Positions 17,505 through 24,932 of a stretch of 64,000 bases of DNA are shown in pieces. The translations under genes and the position numbers were made by a program. Below the pieces are notes generated by a model. The model searched no databases. It saw only the letters and a list, made by a program, of their open reading frames with translations, and was not told where the DNA came from. The DNA lies in NCBI RefSeq assembly GCF_003315205.1, contig NZ_QNRR01000001.1:372001-436000 (forward strand). The letters run 5' to 3'. The stretch comes from Roseimicrobium gellanilyticum. GTDB taxonomy: Bacteria; Verrucomicrobiota; Verrucomicrobiia; Verrucomicrobiales; Verrucomicrobiaceae. Positions within the stretch are counted from its first letter, which is position 1; each line of letters opens with the position of its first letter.

Positions 17505-18125
17505 TTAAGGGGATGAAAGCCAGCCTGCATCGAGATCCACATTGCTGTCGAAGATCACGTACTCGGCCTCTGTCTCTAGAATGGTGAATGACTCGTTTTT
17601 TAGCTCGAACTGCAGGCGCTCAAGGGCCGCCGAGGCTGCATTACGCCCCTGCCGGTAGAGTCGCTGGGTAAGGAAACGCTCTTCGAAGGAGTCCTCTCGA
17701 TGCCTTAGTGCGTTCCGCGACACCCGGGCACCGTGTCGGTTTGCGATTTCGGTGAGCAGTGTGTGCTCTTCCCCCGCCGCGAGCAGCAATTTGATGTGGT
17801 GCTCGAAATAGCAAATGGGAGGGCAAAGCATGGCATCGCTCGCATCCGCAGGAGCGGCAGGATTATCGGCATCCATTTCGATCTTGATGCGGAGCACCTC
17901 CGCTCCCATGGACTGCAGTTGTGTTGCAATGCGCTGTGCTTCGGCACGGGAGACCTGAAGACGTCCTGAGCTGTGCCTCGTGATCATGGGCTGGGAAGGG
18001 TGCTCGCCGCCCAAGAGCACAATGTGGGTCAGCTTCATGCCCTGCCTCTGAGCCCAATCGATGACCTCACCCGCGTCAGCGACCTTGAGCGTAAAATGGG
18101 TTTCGAAGCTTCCGATCGCGTCCAC
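17505..18125 (-). CDS. Conserved protein of unknown function, partner of the nucleotidyltransferase
   Basis: About 206 residues, no signal peptide or membrane helix. The pattern FETHFTL...KLTHIVLLGGEHPSQPMITRHSSGRL, then YFEHHIKLLL and a C-terminal EYVIFDSNVDLDAGWL, resembles a conserved hypothetical family that I recall from actinobacterial genomes; no function is known to me. Several conserved His residues (FEHHIK, THIVL, ITRHSSG) could bind metal or act as catalysts. Start choice is unsure: GTG at 18125 is given because it sits just before the conserved FETHF segment, but TTG at 18158 is also in frame; neither has a ribosome binding site. Only four bases separate its stop from the next start, so it is almost certainly co-translated with the AbiEii-like gene. 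Confidence 0.7.
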   Translation of the reverse strand: MDAIGSFETHFTLKVADAGEVIDWAQRQGMKLTHIVLLGGEHPSQPMITRHSSGRLQVSRAEAQRIATQLQSMGAEVLRIKIEMDADNPAAPADASDAMLCPPICYFEHHIKLLLAAGEEHTLLTEIANRHGARVSRNALRHREDSFEERFLTQRLYRQGRNAASAALERLQFELKNESFTILETEAEYVIFDSNVDLDAGWLSSP

Positions 18126-18209
18126 AGCGCAAGAAAGCCATGCCGACCGATCTAGCAAGCGAGTCGGGATGGCTTCCGAAGAAAAACACGTCGGACCGAC
18201 GGGCGTTTT

Positions 18210-19094
18210 CTAACCCCAATACTGCGCCATCTTCTTGCGCAGGAAGGTCACGCTGCGTTCGAGTTGGTCCATGCCTTCCACGCCGTCTTCGATGCTGATC
18301 CAGCCATCGAAGCCGACACGCTTGAGTTCGGTGAAGATGGCATCGTAGTCGTTGAGGCCCTTGCCGATTTCACCGTGGCGCAGGCGCTTGGCGTAGCCGA
18401 GGGCGCCGCCTTCTTCCTTGCGGAGATCTTCGATCGTGCCTTCGATGAGGTAGCGATCGCTGGCGTGCATGGTGACCACGCGCTTGGAGACACGGTAGAG
18501 GAGCTCGAGCGGTTCCTCGCCAGCGAGGTAGGTATTGCTGGGGTCGTAGTTCACCCCGAAGTGGGAGTGATGCACGGCGTCCACCAGTTTGCAGAAGACA
18601 TCCATCTTCTGAGCAAACTCGGGGTACTCCCAGAAGTCATCCTTGTAGTGATTCTCCAGGATGAGGGTGATGCCGCGCTCCTGGGCGTAGGGGAGGCATG
18701 CGTAGATGCAATCGGCGGCGAGCTTCACGCCTTCGTCCATGCTGAGCTCCGGACGACGCTGGCCGCTGAGCACCCGGCAGTAGGAGCCGCCGAGGACCTC
18801 GGTCATGTCGATCCAGCGTTTCTGCTTGGCGATCTCCTTCTCACGGAAGGCGGCATCAGGATGGGTGAAGTCCGGTGAGCAGCACATCATGGGGATGCAC
18901 TTGCCGGTATCCTCCACCTCCTTGCGGAAGCGAGACCAGTTGGATTCATCGGCCATCTCCAGGAGGCCTGCGTACCATTCGAGGCCATCGATATCGAGCT
19001 TGGACGCGAGAGCGATCCATTCAGAGACTTTCATGGTGCCGTCCTTGCAGAGAGCCTGCATGAACGCTTTGGGGAAGGCGGCGAGTTTTGGCAT
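18210..19094 (-). CDS. Sugar phosphate isomerase/epimerase (AP endonuclease 2-type TIM barrel)
   Basis: A 294-residue cytoplasmic TIM-barrel protein. ILENHYKDD, FGVNYDPSNTY and a C-terminal GWISIEDGVEG give the Glu/His/Asp metal-binding set of the xylose-isomerase-like/AP endonuclease 2 superfamily. No signal peptide is present, unlike the paralogue at 41861. The family isomerises or epimerises ketoses, inositols or keto-sugars. The ATG at 19094 begins at MPKLAAF; an open frame further upstream overlaps the SDR gene and lacks conserved features. It is the last gene of the GntR-headed catabolic cluster, 40 bases after the SDR stop. Confidence 0.83.
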   Translation of the reverse strand: MPKLAAFPKAFMQALCKDGTMKVSEWIALASKLDIDGLEWYAGLLEMADESNWSRFRKEVEDTGKCIPMMCCSPDFTHPDAAFREKEIAKQKRWIDMTEVLGGSYCRVLSGQRRPELSMDEGVKLAADCIYACLPYAQERGITLILENHYKDDFWEYPEFAQKMDVFCKLVDAVHHSHFGVNYDPSNTYLAGEEPLELLYRVSKRVVTMHASDRYLIEGTIEDLRKEEGGALGYAKRLRHGEIGKGLNDYDAIFTELKRVGFDGWISIEDGVEGMDQLERSVTFLRKKMAQYWG

Positions 19095-19134
19095 GAGTCG
19101 GGAAGAGGCGACGAGGTGAGGAAAGTTGGGACAA

Positions 19135-19944
19135 CTACTTGGCGGGTGTCGGGATCGTGGTGGCGTCCTTCGGAGGATTGCGGCCGATGAAAGGATGCTG
19201 TTCCAGATCCACGACCTGTCCGCTGATGGGACCGCTTTCGTCCGCGAGCCAGTACACGACTGCGGCGGCGATCTCTGCAGGCCACAGGATACGACCGGCC
19301 GGCGCATACACCTTGGGTACCTGGGTGTACCAGTCATCGGCGAGGCCGTGTTCGCGTTTACGTTGGGCCTCGTTTTCTGTGAGTACCCAACCAGGATTGA
19401 TCTGGTTCACACGCACGCCGTCTTCGCGCATGAGCGTATCGCCGAGATTGCGGGTGAGGGTCATGAGTGCGCCCTTGGACACACTGTAGGGGAAGAGATT
19501 GGGCTCGCCACTCCAGGCATTCACGGAGCCGATGTTCAAAACCGCGCCACGTACCTTGCGAAGCTCCGGAAGCGCGGCCTTGATGAGGGAGAAGGGAGCA
19601 AGCGTGTTCACCTCCAGCATGCGGCGGAAGAAGGCGAGGTCCGTGGTGTGGATGTTCGAGGCGGAGACCATCGCCGCGTTGTTCACCACGGCATCCAGCT
19701 TGCCGAAGGTGGAGACAGCGAGCTGTACCAGACGCTCTGAGGAGCCTTCTGCTGTGAGATCTTCGATGTGCAGCACGGCTCTATCCTTGCCGAGTTCCGC
19801 GACGAGCGCTTCGCCCAAGTCTTTCTCAAGACCGTGGATGACGACGCGGGCGCCTTCGGCCACGCAGCGTTGTGCAATGGCCTTGCCGATGCCGGTGCAG
19901 CTACCGGTGACGAGTACGACTTTATCCTGAAGACGGGATGACAT
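19135..19944 (-). CDS. Short-chain dehydrogenase/reductase
   Basis: A 269-residue classical SDR. TGSCTGIG (14-21) binds the cofactor, VVNNAA follows, and NIGSVNAWS with YSVSK provides the catalytic Ser, Tyr and Lys. Such enzymes oxidise or reduce sugar and polyol hydroxyls with NAD(P). It sits between an FAD oxidoreductase and a sugar isomerase, so a sugar, sugar-acid or cyclitol intermediate is the likely substrate. The C-terminus carries an extra Pro/Lys-rich tail of about 15 residues beyond the usual end. ATG start; no clear ribosome binding site. Confidence 0.88.
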   Translation of the reverse strand: MSSRLQDKVVLVTGSCTGIGKAIAQRCVAEGARVVIHGLEKDLGEALVAELGKDRAVLHIEDLTAEGSSERLVQLAVSTFGKLDAVVNNAAMVSASNIHTTDLAFFRRMLEVNTLAPFSLIKAALPELRKVRGAVLNIGSVNAWSGEPNLFPYSVSKGALMTLTRNLGDTLMREDGVRVNQINPGWVLTENEAQRKREHGLADDWYTQVPKVYAPAGRILWPAEIAAAVVYWLADESGPISGQVVDLEQHPFIGRNPPKDATTIPTPAK

Positions 19945-19977
19945 GGAAAGAGAGGAAGTGTGGTGTAATGGAAACTA

Positions 19978-21348
19978 TCATGTCTGGGTGAATGGACCGG
20001 CATTCACCTTGGTGAGGGCCTCGCGGACCTTTTGGCCATTCAGCGTGGCCACTTCGGCCTTCGATTGCAGGGCCAGTGCCGCAGCGCATCCGGCTGCCTC
20101 GCCCATGGCCATCGCAGTGACGGTCACGCGGGTGGAGGCATGTGCACCACGAGTGGCGGAATGGCAGCGGCCAGCAACGAGAAGGTTCTCGATCTTCTGC
20201 GGCAGCAGGGATCGATAAGGGATGTCGTACGGCGCAGGCTGCACCTTCTCCGGCTGGAAATCATTCGCGCTGCCCAGTGTTGTCTTGTTGGGATGAAGGT
20301 CCAGGTACCAGCAGCCTGTAGCGATGGCGTCATCGAAGGAGTGTCCCTTCATGATGTCGTCCTCATTGAGCACGTGCTGGCCGATGAGACGTCGCGACTC
20401 GCGCACACCAATCCACGGATAGGATTCGATGAAATAGGAATCTTTGAATGCAGGCACCTCCGCCTTCCATGCGTGGAACATGGCAAGCGCATCTGCGCGT
20501 CCCTGCATCTCTGCTCGCGAGAGATCGGCTGCGTCCGTGGGATTGGCCGGGACGCGCACGCCGTGGATATACACCTCGTCCTTGCCATAAGTGAAGCCGA
20601 CCCCGGGGCCGTAAAAGTGTGGCAGTTCCCCGCGTTGCTGGGCATTGATTAGAGCAGTGCGGCACAGCGCACTGATGCCTTTCGTGGGTTGCACGTGACC
20701 AATGCGGAAATGCAGCGTGAGTGGTTGCACCTCGGCGCTCTGTTCAGTGGGAGCACCAGCCCAGGCGGCCACATCGGCGTCGCCGGTGCAGTCGATGACC
20801 ACCTTGGGGCGGATGCGCACCAGGCCATCCTTGTTCGCAATGGTGACTGAAGTGATGCGGCCACCGGAAGATTCGGCATCACAGGCCACGGAATTGAAGA
20901 GCACCTTCAGTTTTTCACCGCAGGCCTGCAGTTCACGATCCAGGAGCACCTTGAACTCAAAGGTGTTCGGAATCGTGGGATTGTGCGGCTTGATGTGCGT
21001 GGCGTCCGGTTTGCACACGCCCGTCTTCGCGAGCAGTTCCAGCGCGATGCCCTTCACCACGACACGGAAATCCTTGATGTTGGAAATGCCGTCGAAGTAG
21101 GGCAAGCCTACATTCGTGATGATGCCACCGGCAAAGGGAGCCTTCTCCACGAGCAGTGTCTTCGCCCCGGCGCGTGCCGCACTCAGAGCCGCCGTCGTTC
21201 CTGCGCAGCCGCCGCCGCACACGAGCACGTCGGTTTCAATTTCACGCAGGTTCTTCTTTGGGGCTGCTTCAGGCGACTGCGCACTCAAGAGAGGGGCGCT
21301 TACAGCGGCAGCCGCGGAAGAGGTGAGGAAGGTGCGACGCGTGTTCAT
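19978..21348 (-). CDS. Tat-exported FAD-dependent oxidoreductase
   Basis: A 456-residue protein opening with a twin-arginine type signal (NTRRTFLTSSAAA). The dinucleotide motif is DVLVCGGGCAGTTAALSAARAG with a conserved acidic end (LLVEK). A second nucleotide-binding strand, VVIDCTGDADVAAWAG, and the C-terminal NLLVAGRCHSATRGAHASTR complete the pattern of the FAD_oxidored (PF12831) family common in Planctomycetes and Verrucomicrobia. The substrate is unknown; its neighbours suggest sugar or cyclitol oxidation. It lies 20 bases after the zinc dehydrogenase stop. A Tat-exported flavoprotein inside an otherwise cytoplasmic pathway is odd; cleavage and export were not verified. Confidence 0.85.
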   Translation of the reverse strand: MNTRRTFLTSSAAAAVSAPLLSAQSPEAAPKKNLREIETDVLVCGGGCAGTTAALSAARAGAKTLLVEKAPFAGGIITNVGLPYFDGISNIKDFRVVVKGIALELLAKTGVCKPDATHIKPHNPTIPNTFEFKVLLDRELQACGEKLKVLFNSVACDAESSGGRITSVTIANKDGLVRIRPKVVIDCTGDADVAAWAGAPTEQSAEVQPLTLHFRIGHVQPTKGISALCRTALINAQQRGELPHFYGPGVGFTYGKDEVYIHGVRVPANPTDAADLSRAEMQGRADALAMFHAWKAEVPAFKDSYFIESYPWIGVRESRRLIGQHVLNEDDIMKGHSFDDAIATGCWYLDLHPNKTTLGSANDFQPEKVQPAPYDIPYRSLLPQKIENLLVAGRCHSATRGAHASTRVTVTAMAMGEAAGCAAALALQSKAEVATLNGQKVREALTKVNAGPFTQT

Positions 21349-21368
21349 GGCATCGTGTCGGGGTTGTG

Positions 21369-22394
21369 TTACACCGGCTTCAGCACGCTCTTCACCACTT
21401 CGCCCTTGTGCATCTTCTCAAAGGCCTCATGCCACTCCGTGATGGGCCACACGCCACCGATGATCGGGCGCACGTCCATCTGGCCGCTGGCGAGCAACGC
21501 GATGACGCGCTCCCAGATGGGCCAGTTATGGCTGAAGCTTCCCTGCAGAGTGATGTTCTTCTGCACGAGCGGATCGATGTTGAACCCAAGCGGCTGCGGA
21601 CCCCAACCCACCTTGCTGATCCATCCGGCGGGACGCACGAGATCGAGCGCGATGCGCAATGTCACGCTGGCACCGGCGGCATCGATAATGCCATCTGCAC
21701 CCATGCCGTCGCGCTCCATGGCCCAGGGCTTGGCATCACCGATGATGACCTGGCAGCCATACTTTTTCGCGATCTCAAGACGATGCGCGTCCTGCTCCAG
21801 ACCCACAATCGCCACTTCTGCACCACACAGGCGCGCCATGGCCGCGCAGAGAATGCCGATGGTGCCAGGTCCCAGCACCACCACGCGGTCACCGGGCTCG
21901 ATGCGCGCGTTCCTCACCACGGCATTGTACGCCACACAGCAGGGTTCCGTGAGACACGCCTGCTCAAAGGGAAGCTGGTCTGGCACATGGTGCAGAATGC
22001 GGGAGGGCACGCGCACGTACTTGGTCATCGCGCCGTTCACGCCGTAGCCGAAGCCCTTGCGAGTCGGGTCCAGATTGTACAGCCCACGACGTGTCATGGG
22101 ATTGTTCTGGCTGATGATGGCGGCGGTCTCGCTCACCACACGGTCGCCTTCCTTCCAGCCCTGCACGTCCTTGCCCACCTGCACAATGTGTCCGCCGAAC
22201 TCATGGCCCAGCACCACGGGATAGTTCACCGGCCAGGAGTGGTCCGCCGTCCACTGGTGCAGGTCACTGCCGCACACGCCGACATTGGCGACTTCGAGCA
22301 GCACATCCTCACTGCCGATCTCCGGCTTGGGGATTTCACGGATTTCGACGGAGCCCTTTTCGGGCGCGAAGTTGACGACGGCAGCGGAGTTCAT
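21369..22394 (-). CDS. Zinc-type medium-chain alcohol/polyol dehydrogenase lacking the structural zinc site
   Basis: A 341-residue MDR enzyme. The catalytic zinc ligands are seen: C41 in GVCGSDLHQW, H64-E65 in GHEFGG and a later acidic ligand in LTEPCC. The cofactor fold has VVLGPGTIGILCA. The loop that normally holds four cysteines for a structural zinc (after GDRVV) has none here, as in some sorbitol dehydrogenases. Such enzymes oxidise polyols, threonine or gluconates with NAD. It is part of the GntR-headed cluster but separated from the upstream gene by 235 bases containing the heptamer repeat, so it may be independently expressed. Confidence 0.87.
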   Translation of the reverse strand: MNSAAVVNFAPEKGSVEIREIPKPEIGSEDVLLEVANVGVCGSDLHQWTADHSWPVNYPVVLGHEFGGHIVQVGKDVQGWKEGDRVVSETAAIISQNNPMTRRGLYNLDPTRKGFGYGVNGAMTKYVRVPSRILHHVPDQLPFEQACLTEPCCVAYNAVVRNARIEPGDRVVVLGPGTIGILCAAMARLCGAEVAIVGLEQDAHRLEIAKKYGCQVIIGDAKPWAMERDGMGADGIIDAAGASVTLRIALDLVRPAGWISKVGWGPQPLGFNIDPLVQKNITLQGSFSHNWPIWERVIALLASGQMDVRPIIGGVWPITEWHEAFEKMHKGEVVKSVLKPV

Positions 22395-22432
22395 GGGGGG
22401 AAGGGGAATTACGAGGAAAGGCGGTGGCGGGC

Positions 22433-22529
22433 GTCAGTAGTCAGTAGTCAGTAGTCAGTAGTCAGTAGTCAGTAGTCAGTAGTCAGTAGTCAGTAGTCAG
22501 TAGTCAGTAGTCAGTAGTCAGTAGTCAGT
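22433..22529. repeat. Heptanucleotide tandem repeat (CAGTAGT) x about 14
   Basis: A perfect run of the seven-base unit CAGTAGT covers 97 bases without a mismatch. It lies in the 235-base intergenic region between the decarboxylase/aldolase gene (ends at 22630) and the zinc dehydrogenase (starts at 22394), on the transcript leader of the latter. The unit is not a multiple of three and brings TAG stops in every frame, so it is non-coding. Its copy number is expected to vary by strand slippage. The rest of the intergenic region (22530-22629) is AT-rich with loosely repeated TACTACTT-like words. Confidence 0.97.
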
Positions 22530-22629
22530 GCGACGCCTTGGTGAATGAAAAACGAGAGTTTCAAGACTTGAGTATCAAACTCTCAAACGACATCAGTTTC
22601 AGTTCTACTTACTATCTACTACTTACTTT

Positions 22630-23340
22630 TTACTTGCCTGCGCCCACAGCTACATCGCCATAGGCGTGGATCTTTTCACAGATCAGGCGAAGAGAGCTTT
22701 CAAGATCACCATCCGCAGTCTTGAAGGCATCCGCATCAATGGTGAGCGGAGCGCCCAGCACCACGAGCGGGGCGCCGAACTCAGGGCAGCGGATGGCTTG
22801 CTCCAGCGTAAGTCCACCGACGGCCTGCACGGGAATCTTCACCGCCTGCACCACTTCGCGAAGCTGGTCGAGCGGGCTGGGCATGCGATGACCGGCGGCG
22901 GCGATGCCACGGCGCTCATCATAGCCGATGTGGTGAATCACATAGTCACAGCCGAGGTCTTCCAGCCACTTTGCGCCTTCTACCATGTCAGGGCACACCA
23001 TGTTGTCGCCCATCACCTTTGCGCCGAAGTCACGACCGGCATTCACCACGCATTTGATGGTCTCAGCGTGCGCGCGTGCCATCACCACCACGTGGGTGGC
23101 GCCGGCCTTGGCCATCATCTCCGCTTCCAAATAGCCGCCATCCATGGTCTTGAGGTCAGCGACGATGGGCGTGTTCGGGAACGCTTTGCGCAAGGCACGC
23201 ACGCCATGCAGTCCTTCCGCAAGGATGAGCGGCGTGCCTGCCTCCAGCCAGTCCACGCCAGCGCGCATGGCCAGCGCGGCGGTCTCAAGGGCTTCGTCGA
23301 TGTTGGTGAGGTCGAGGGAGATTTGAACGATGGGTTTCAT
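22630..23340 (-). CDS. Hexulose-6-phosphate synthase / 3-keto-L-gulonate-6-phosphate decarboxylase-type protein
   Basis: A 236-residue TIM barrel of the orotidine-5'-monophosphate decarboxylase suprafamily. ADLKTMDGG provides the Dx(K)xxD motif (D62, K64, D67) with D10 earlier, as in HPS and KGPDC (UlaD/SgbH). HPS condenses formaldehyde with ribulose-5-phosphate; KGPDC decarboxylates 3-keto-L-gulonate-6-phosphate. The two cannot be told apart here with certainty. No hexulose-6-phosphate isomerase (HPI/hxlB) is adjacent, and the sugar dehydrogenases downstream favour a sugar-acid route. It follows the GntR regulator by 54 bases. Confidence 0.83.
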   Translation of the reverse strand: MKPIVQISLDLTNIDEALETAALAMRAGVDWLEAGTPLILAEGLHGVRALRKAFPNTPIVADLKTMDGGYLEAEMMAKAGATHVVVMARAHAETIKCVVNAGRDFGAKVMGDNMVCPDMVEGAKWLEDLGCDYVIHHIGYDERRGIAAAGHRMPSPLDQLREVVQAVKIPVQAVGGLTLEQAIRCPEFGAPLVVLGAPLTIDADAFKTADGDLESSLRLICEKIHAYGDVAVGAGK

Positions 23341-23394
23341 GACGGAGGAAGCGAGTACTAAAAAACAAAGTCGGGCGGTTGATGAGCATGCAGG

Positions 23395-24081
23395 TCACGC
23401 CACCGTGGTTTCATCCGCGGGCATCCATTCGGCCCATTCACGGATATGCTTCTGCATCTGCTGCACCGCCTTCTCGGGATCACCTGCAGAGAGTGCGCGG
23501 AAGATGGGGCGATGCCCGCGCAGGGCGTGGTCGCTCACAGGAATGTCATTCGCTGCCTGCCAGCGGTGTGCCTTGGCCAGGAGCAGCTCGAATTGGGTCC
23601 GCACCGTATGCCAGCAGACGCGCAGGCGTTCATGGCGTGCGGCCTGCATGATGAGGTCATGGAACTCGACGTCCAGACGGCTGATGTTCGTCACGTCCTT
23701 TTCCTCTTCCAGAGCATCGAGATTGCTCTTCAGCAGCGCGAGATCCTGGGAGGTCACCTTTTCTGCAGCGAGTTTCACGCTCATCAATTCCAGGTTGAGC
23801 CGCAGTGACAGGATTTCCTCGAAGTCCGCCTTGGTGAACTGGCGAACCTGGCAACGGCCGCGATGATCAAAGACCACCACGCCATCGTGTTCCAGTTCTG
23901 CGAGGGCCTCACGGACGGGCACTCGGCTCACATGAAGCTGCTCTGCGAGCTTGGGCTCACTCACCTGGCTGCCTTCGGCGATCTGGCCCGAGATGATGGC
24001 GCGACGTACCTGGGCGGCCACCTCCTCGGCGAGAGTGGAGCGGCGGATGGCTTGGAGACCGTTAGGAGGCAGGGATGACAT
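23395..24081 (-). CDS. GntR-family (FadR subfamily) transcriptional regulator
   Basis: A 228-residue regulator. The N-terminal winged helix includes EPKLAEQLHVSRVPVREALAELEHDGVV, and the rest is an all-helical FCD effector domain (about residues 85-215) with Asp/His positions (VEFHDLIMQAA, DHALRGH) that usually bind a metal and an organic acid. This suggests control by a sugar acid or similar ligand. It heads the cluster of six minus-strand catabolic genes. The ATG at 24081 is preceded within one base by a perfect palindrome (24083-24092), a likely operator for autoregulation. A longer in-frame start would lie upstream of that palindrome and is rejected. Confidence 0.88.
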   Translation of the reverse strand: MSSLPPNGLQAIRRSTLAEEVAAQVRRAIISGQIAEGSQVSEPKLAEQLHVSRVPVREALAELEHDGVVVFDHRGRCQVRQFTKADFEEILSLRLNLELMSVKLAAEKVTSQDLALLKSNLDALEEEKDVTNISRLDVEFHDLIMQAARHERLRVCWHTVRTQFELLLAKAHRWQAANDIPVSDHALRGHRPIFRALSAGDPEKAVQQMQKHIREWAEWMPADETTVA

Positions 24082-24082
24082 G

Positions 24083-24092
24083 CTGTATACAG
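24083..24092. promoter_or_regulatory. Palindromic operator at the GntR regulator start
   Basis: CTGTATACAG is a perfect ten-base palindrome one base before the regulator's ATG. FadR/VanR-type GntR proteins commonly bind TNGTNNACNA-type palindromes, which this site fits (TGTATACA core). On the minus strand it overlaps TATACT, a good -10 candidate, so a repressor bound here would block RNA polymerase. The implied transcript would have a very short leader. No second copy was noticed in the other intergenic regions of the cluster. Confidence 0.55.
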
Positions 24093-24250
24093 TATAAGTG
24101 TGATTTGTAGGCAGATGGCAAGGTCCGTCAACCAAGATGTTGCGATTTTGTCCCCACCGGCGCGAGGCCCAAGATTCTCAGAAGTCCGCTGGCGCAGTGG
24201 ATTTCCTGCGTTTAGTTCCACCCAACAACCAACTCCGCTCCTGCAAAGCT

Positions 24251-24775
24251 ATGCCTGTGGAAGATGCGTCCCCGACTCCGCCTGCGACCCAAGAGACCGT
24301 CCTCTGGTCAGGTCACTCTTCCCAGTGGGTCCATTTCTGGTGGTACCTCTTCTGCGTACTCCTGGCCATCGCCGCTGCGGTGGGTGCTTTGTTCACCGCA
24401 GGGCTGTCGCTGGTAGGACTTCTCATCCCGCTCCTGATGTGGATTGGGCGCTGGTGGATGACCCGCACGACCAAGTACGAACTGACCTCCCAGCGCCTGC
24501 GAAAGACCTCCGGCATCCTGAACCGCACCCTCGATGAACTCGAACTCTACCGCGTGAAGGACTACAGTGTGGAGATGCCGCTGCTCATGCGCATCTTCGG
24601 TCTCGGCAATATCCGCCTGGTCACCTCGGATGCGACTACCCCCGTTGTCGATATCCCCGCGATCAAAGATGCGATGGAAGTGCGCGAACTGCTTCGCACG
24701 GCGGTGCAGGCTGAGCGCGACCGCAAGCGCGTCCGCGAGCTGGATGTGGACGGGCCTGGGGGAGCGATTCCTTGA
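24251..24775 (+). CDS. Membrane protein with bacterial PH domain (bPH2/YdbT-type)
   Basis: A 174-residue protein. Two hydrophobic helices (about residues 28-50 and 52-68) are followed by a bacterial pleckstrin-homology-like domain: TTKYELTSQRLRKTSGILNR, ELELYRVKDYSV and NIRLVTSD are the strand pattern of the bPH_2 family. These domains are anchored at the inner membrane; their role is mostly unknown. The ATG at 24251 was chosen; a frame open to 24137 would add residues with no conserved features and overlap the regulator's promoter. The C-terminus is a charged coiled helix (AVQAERDRKRVRELD). It stands alone, divergent from the GntR gene. Confidence 0.82.
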   Translation: MPVEDASPTPPATQETVLWSGHSSQWVHFWWYLFCVLLAIAAAVGALFTAGLSLVGLLIPLLMWIGRWWMTRTTKYELTSQRLRKTSGILNRTLDELELYRVKDYSVEMPLLMRIFGLGNIRLVTSDATTPVVDIPAIKDAMEVRELLRTAVQAERDRKRVRELDVDGPGGAIP

Positions 24776-24932
24776 GCAACGACGGAATTGAATCGTTTGC
24801 CCGGCAAAAAATGTTCGCTGATGATCGATTCAGTTCTAGCAAATGAGAGTAATTCCAGCTCTCATGAACATGATAGCACGCACCAAATAGGTGTAGACTT
24901 TTAACTTCACTTAACTAAACTCCGTGGAAATT

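Noticed and set aside
22433-22529. Possible CRISPR array
   Set aside because: The unit is seven bases in perfect tandem with no spacers, so it is a simple repeat.
22630-23340. Formaldehyde-fixing ribulose monophosphate pathway
   Set aside because: The enzyme fits HPS or KGPDC, but no hexulose-phosphate isomerase or methylotrophy gene is present.
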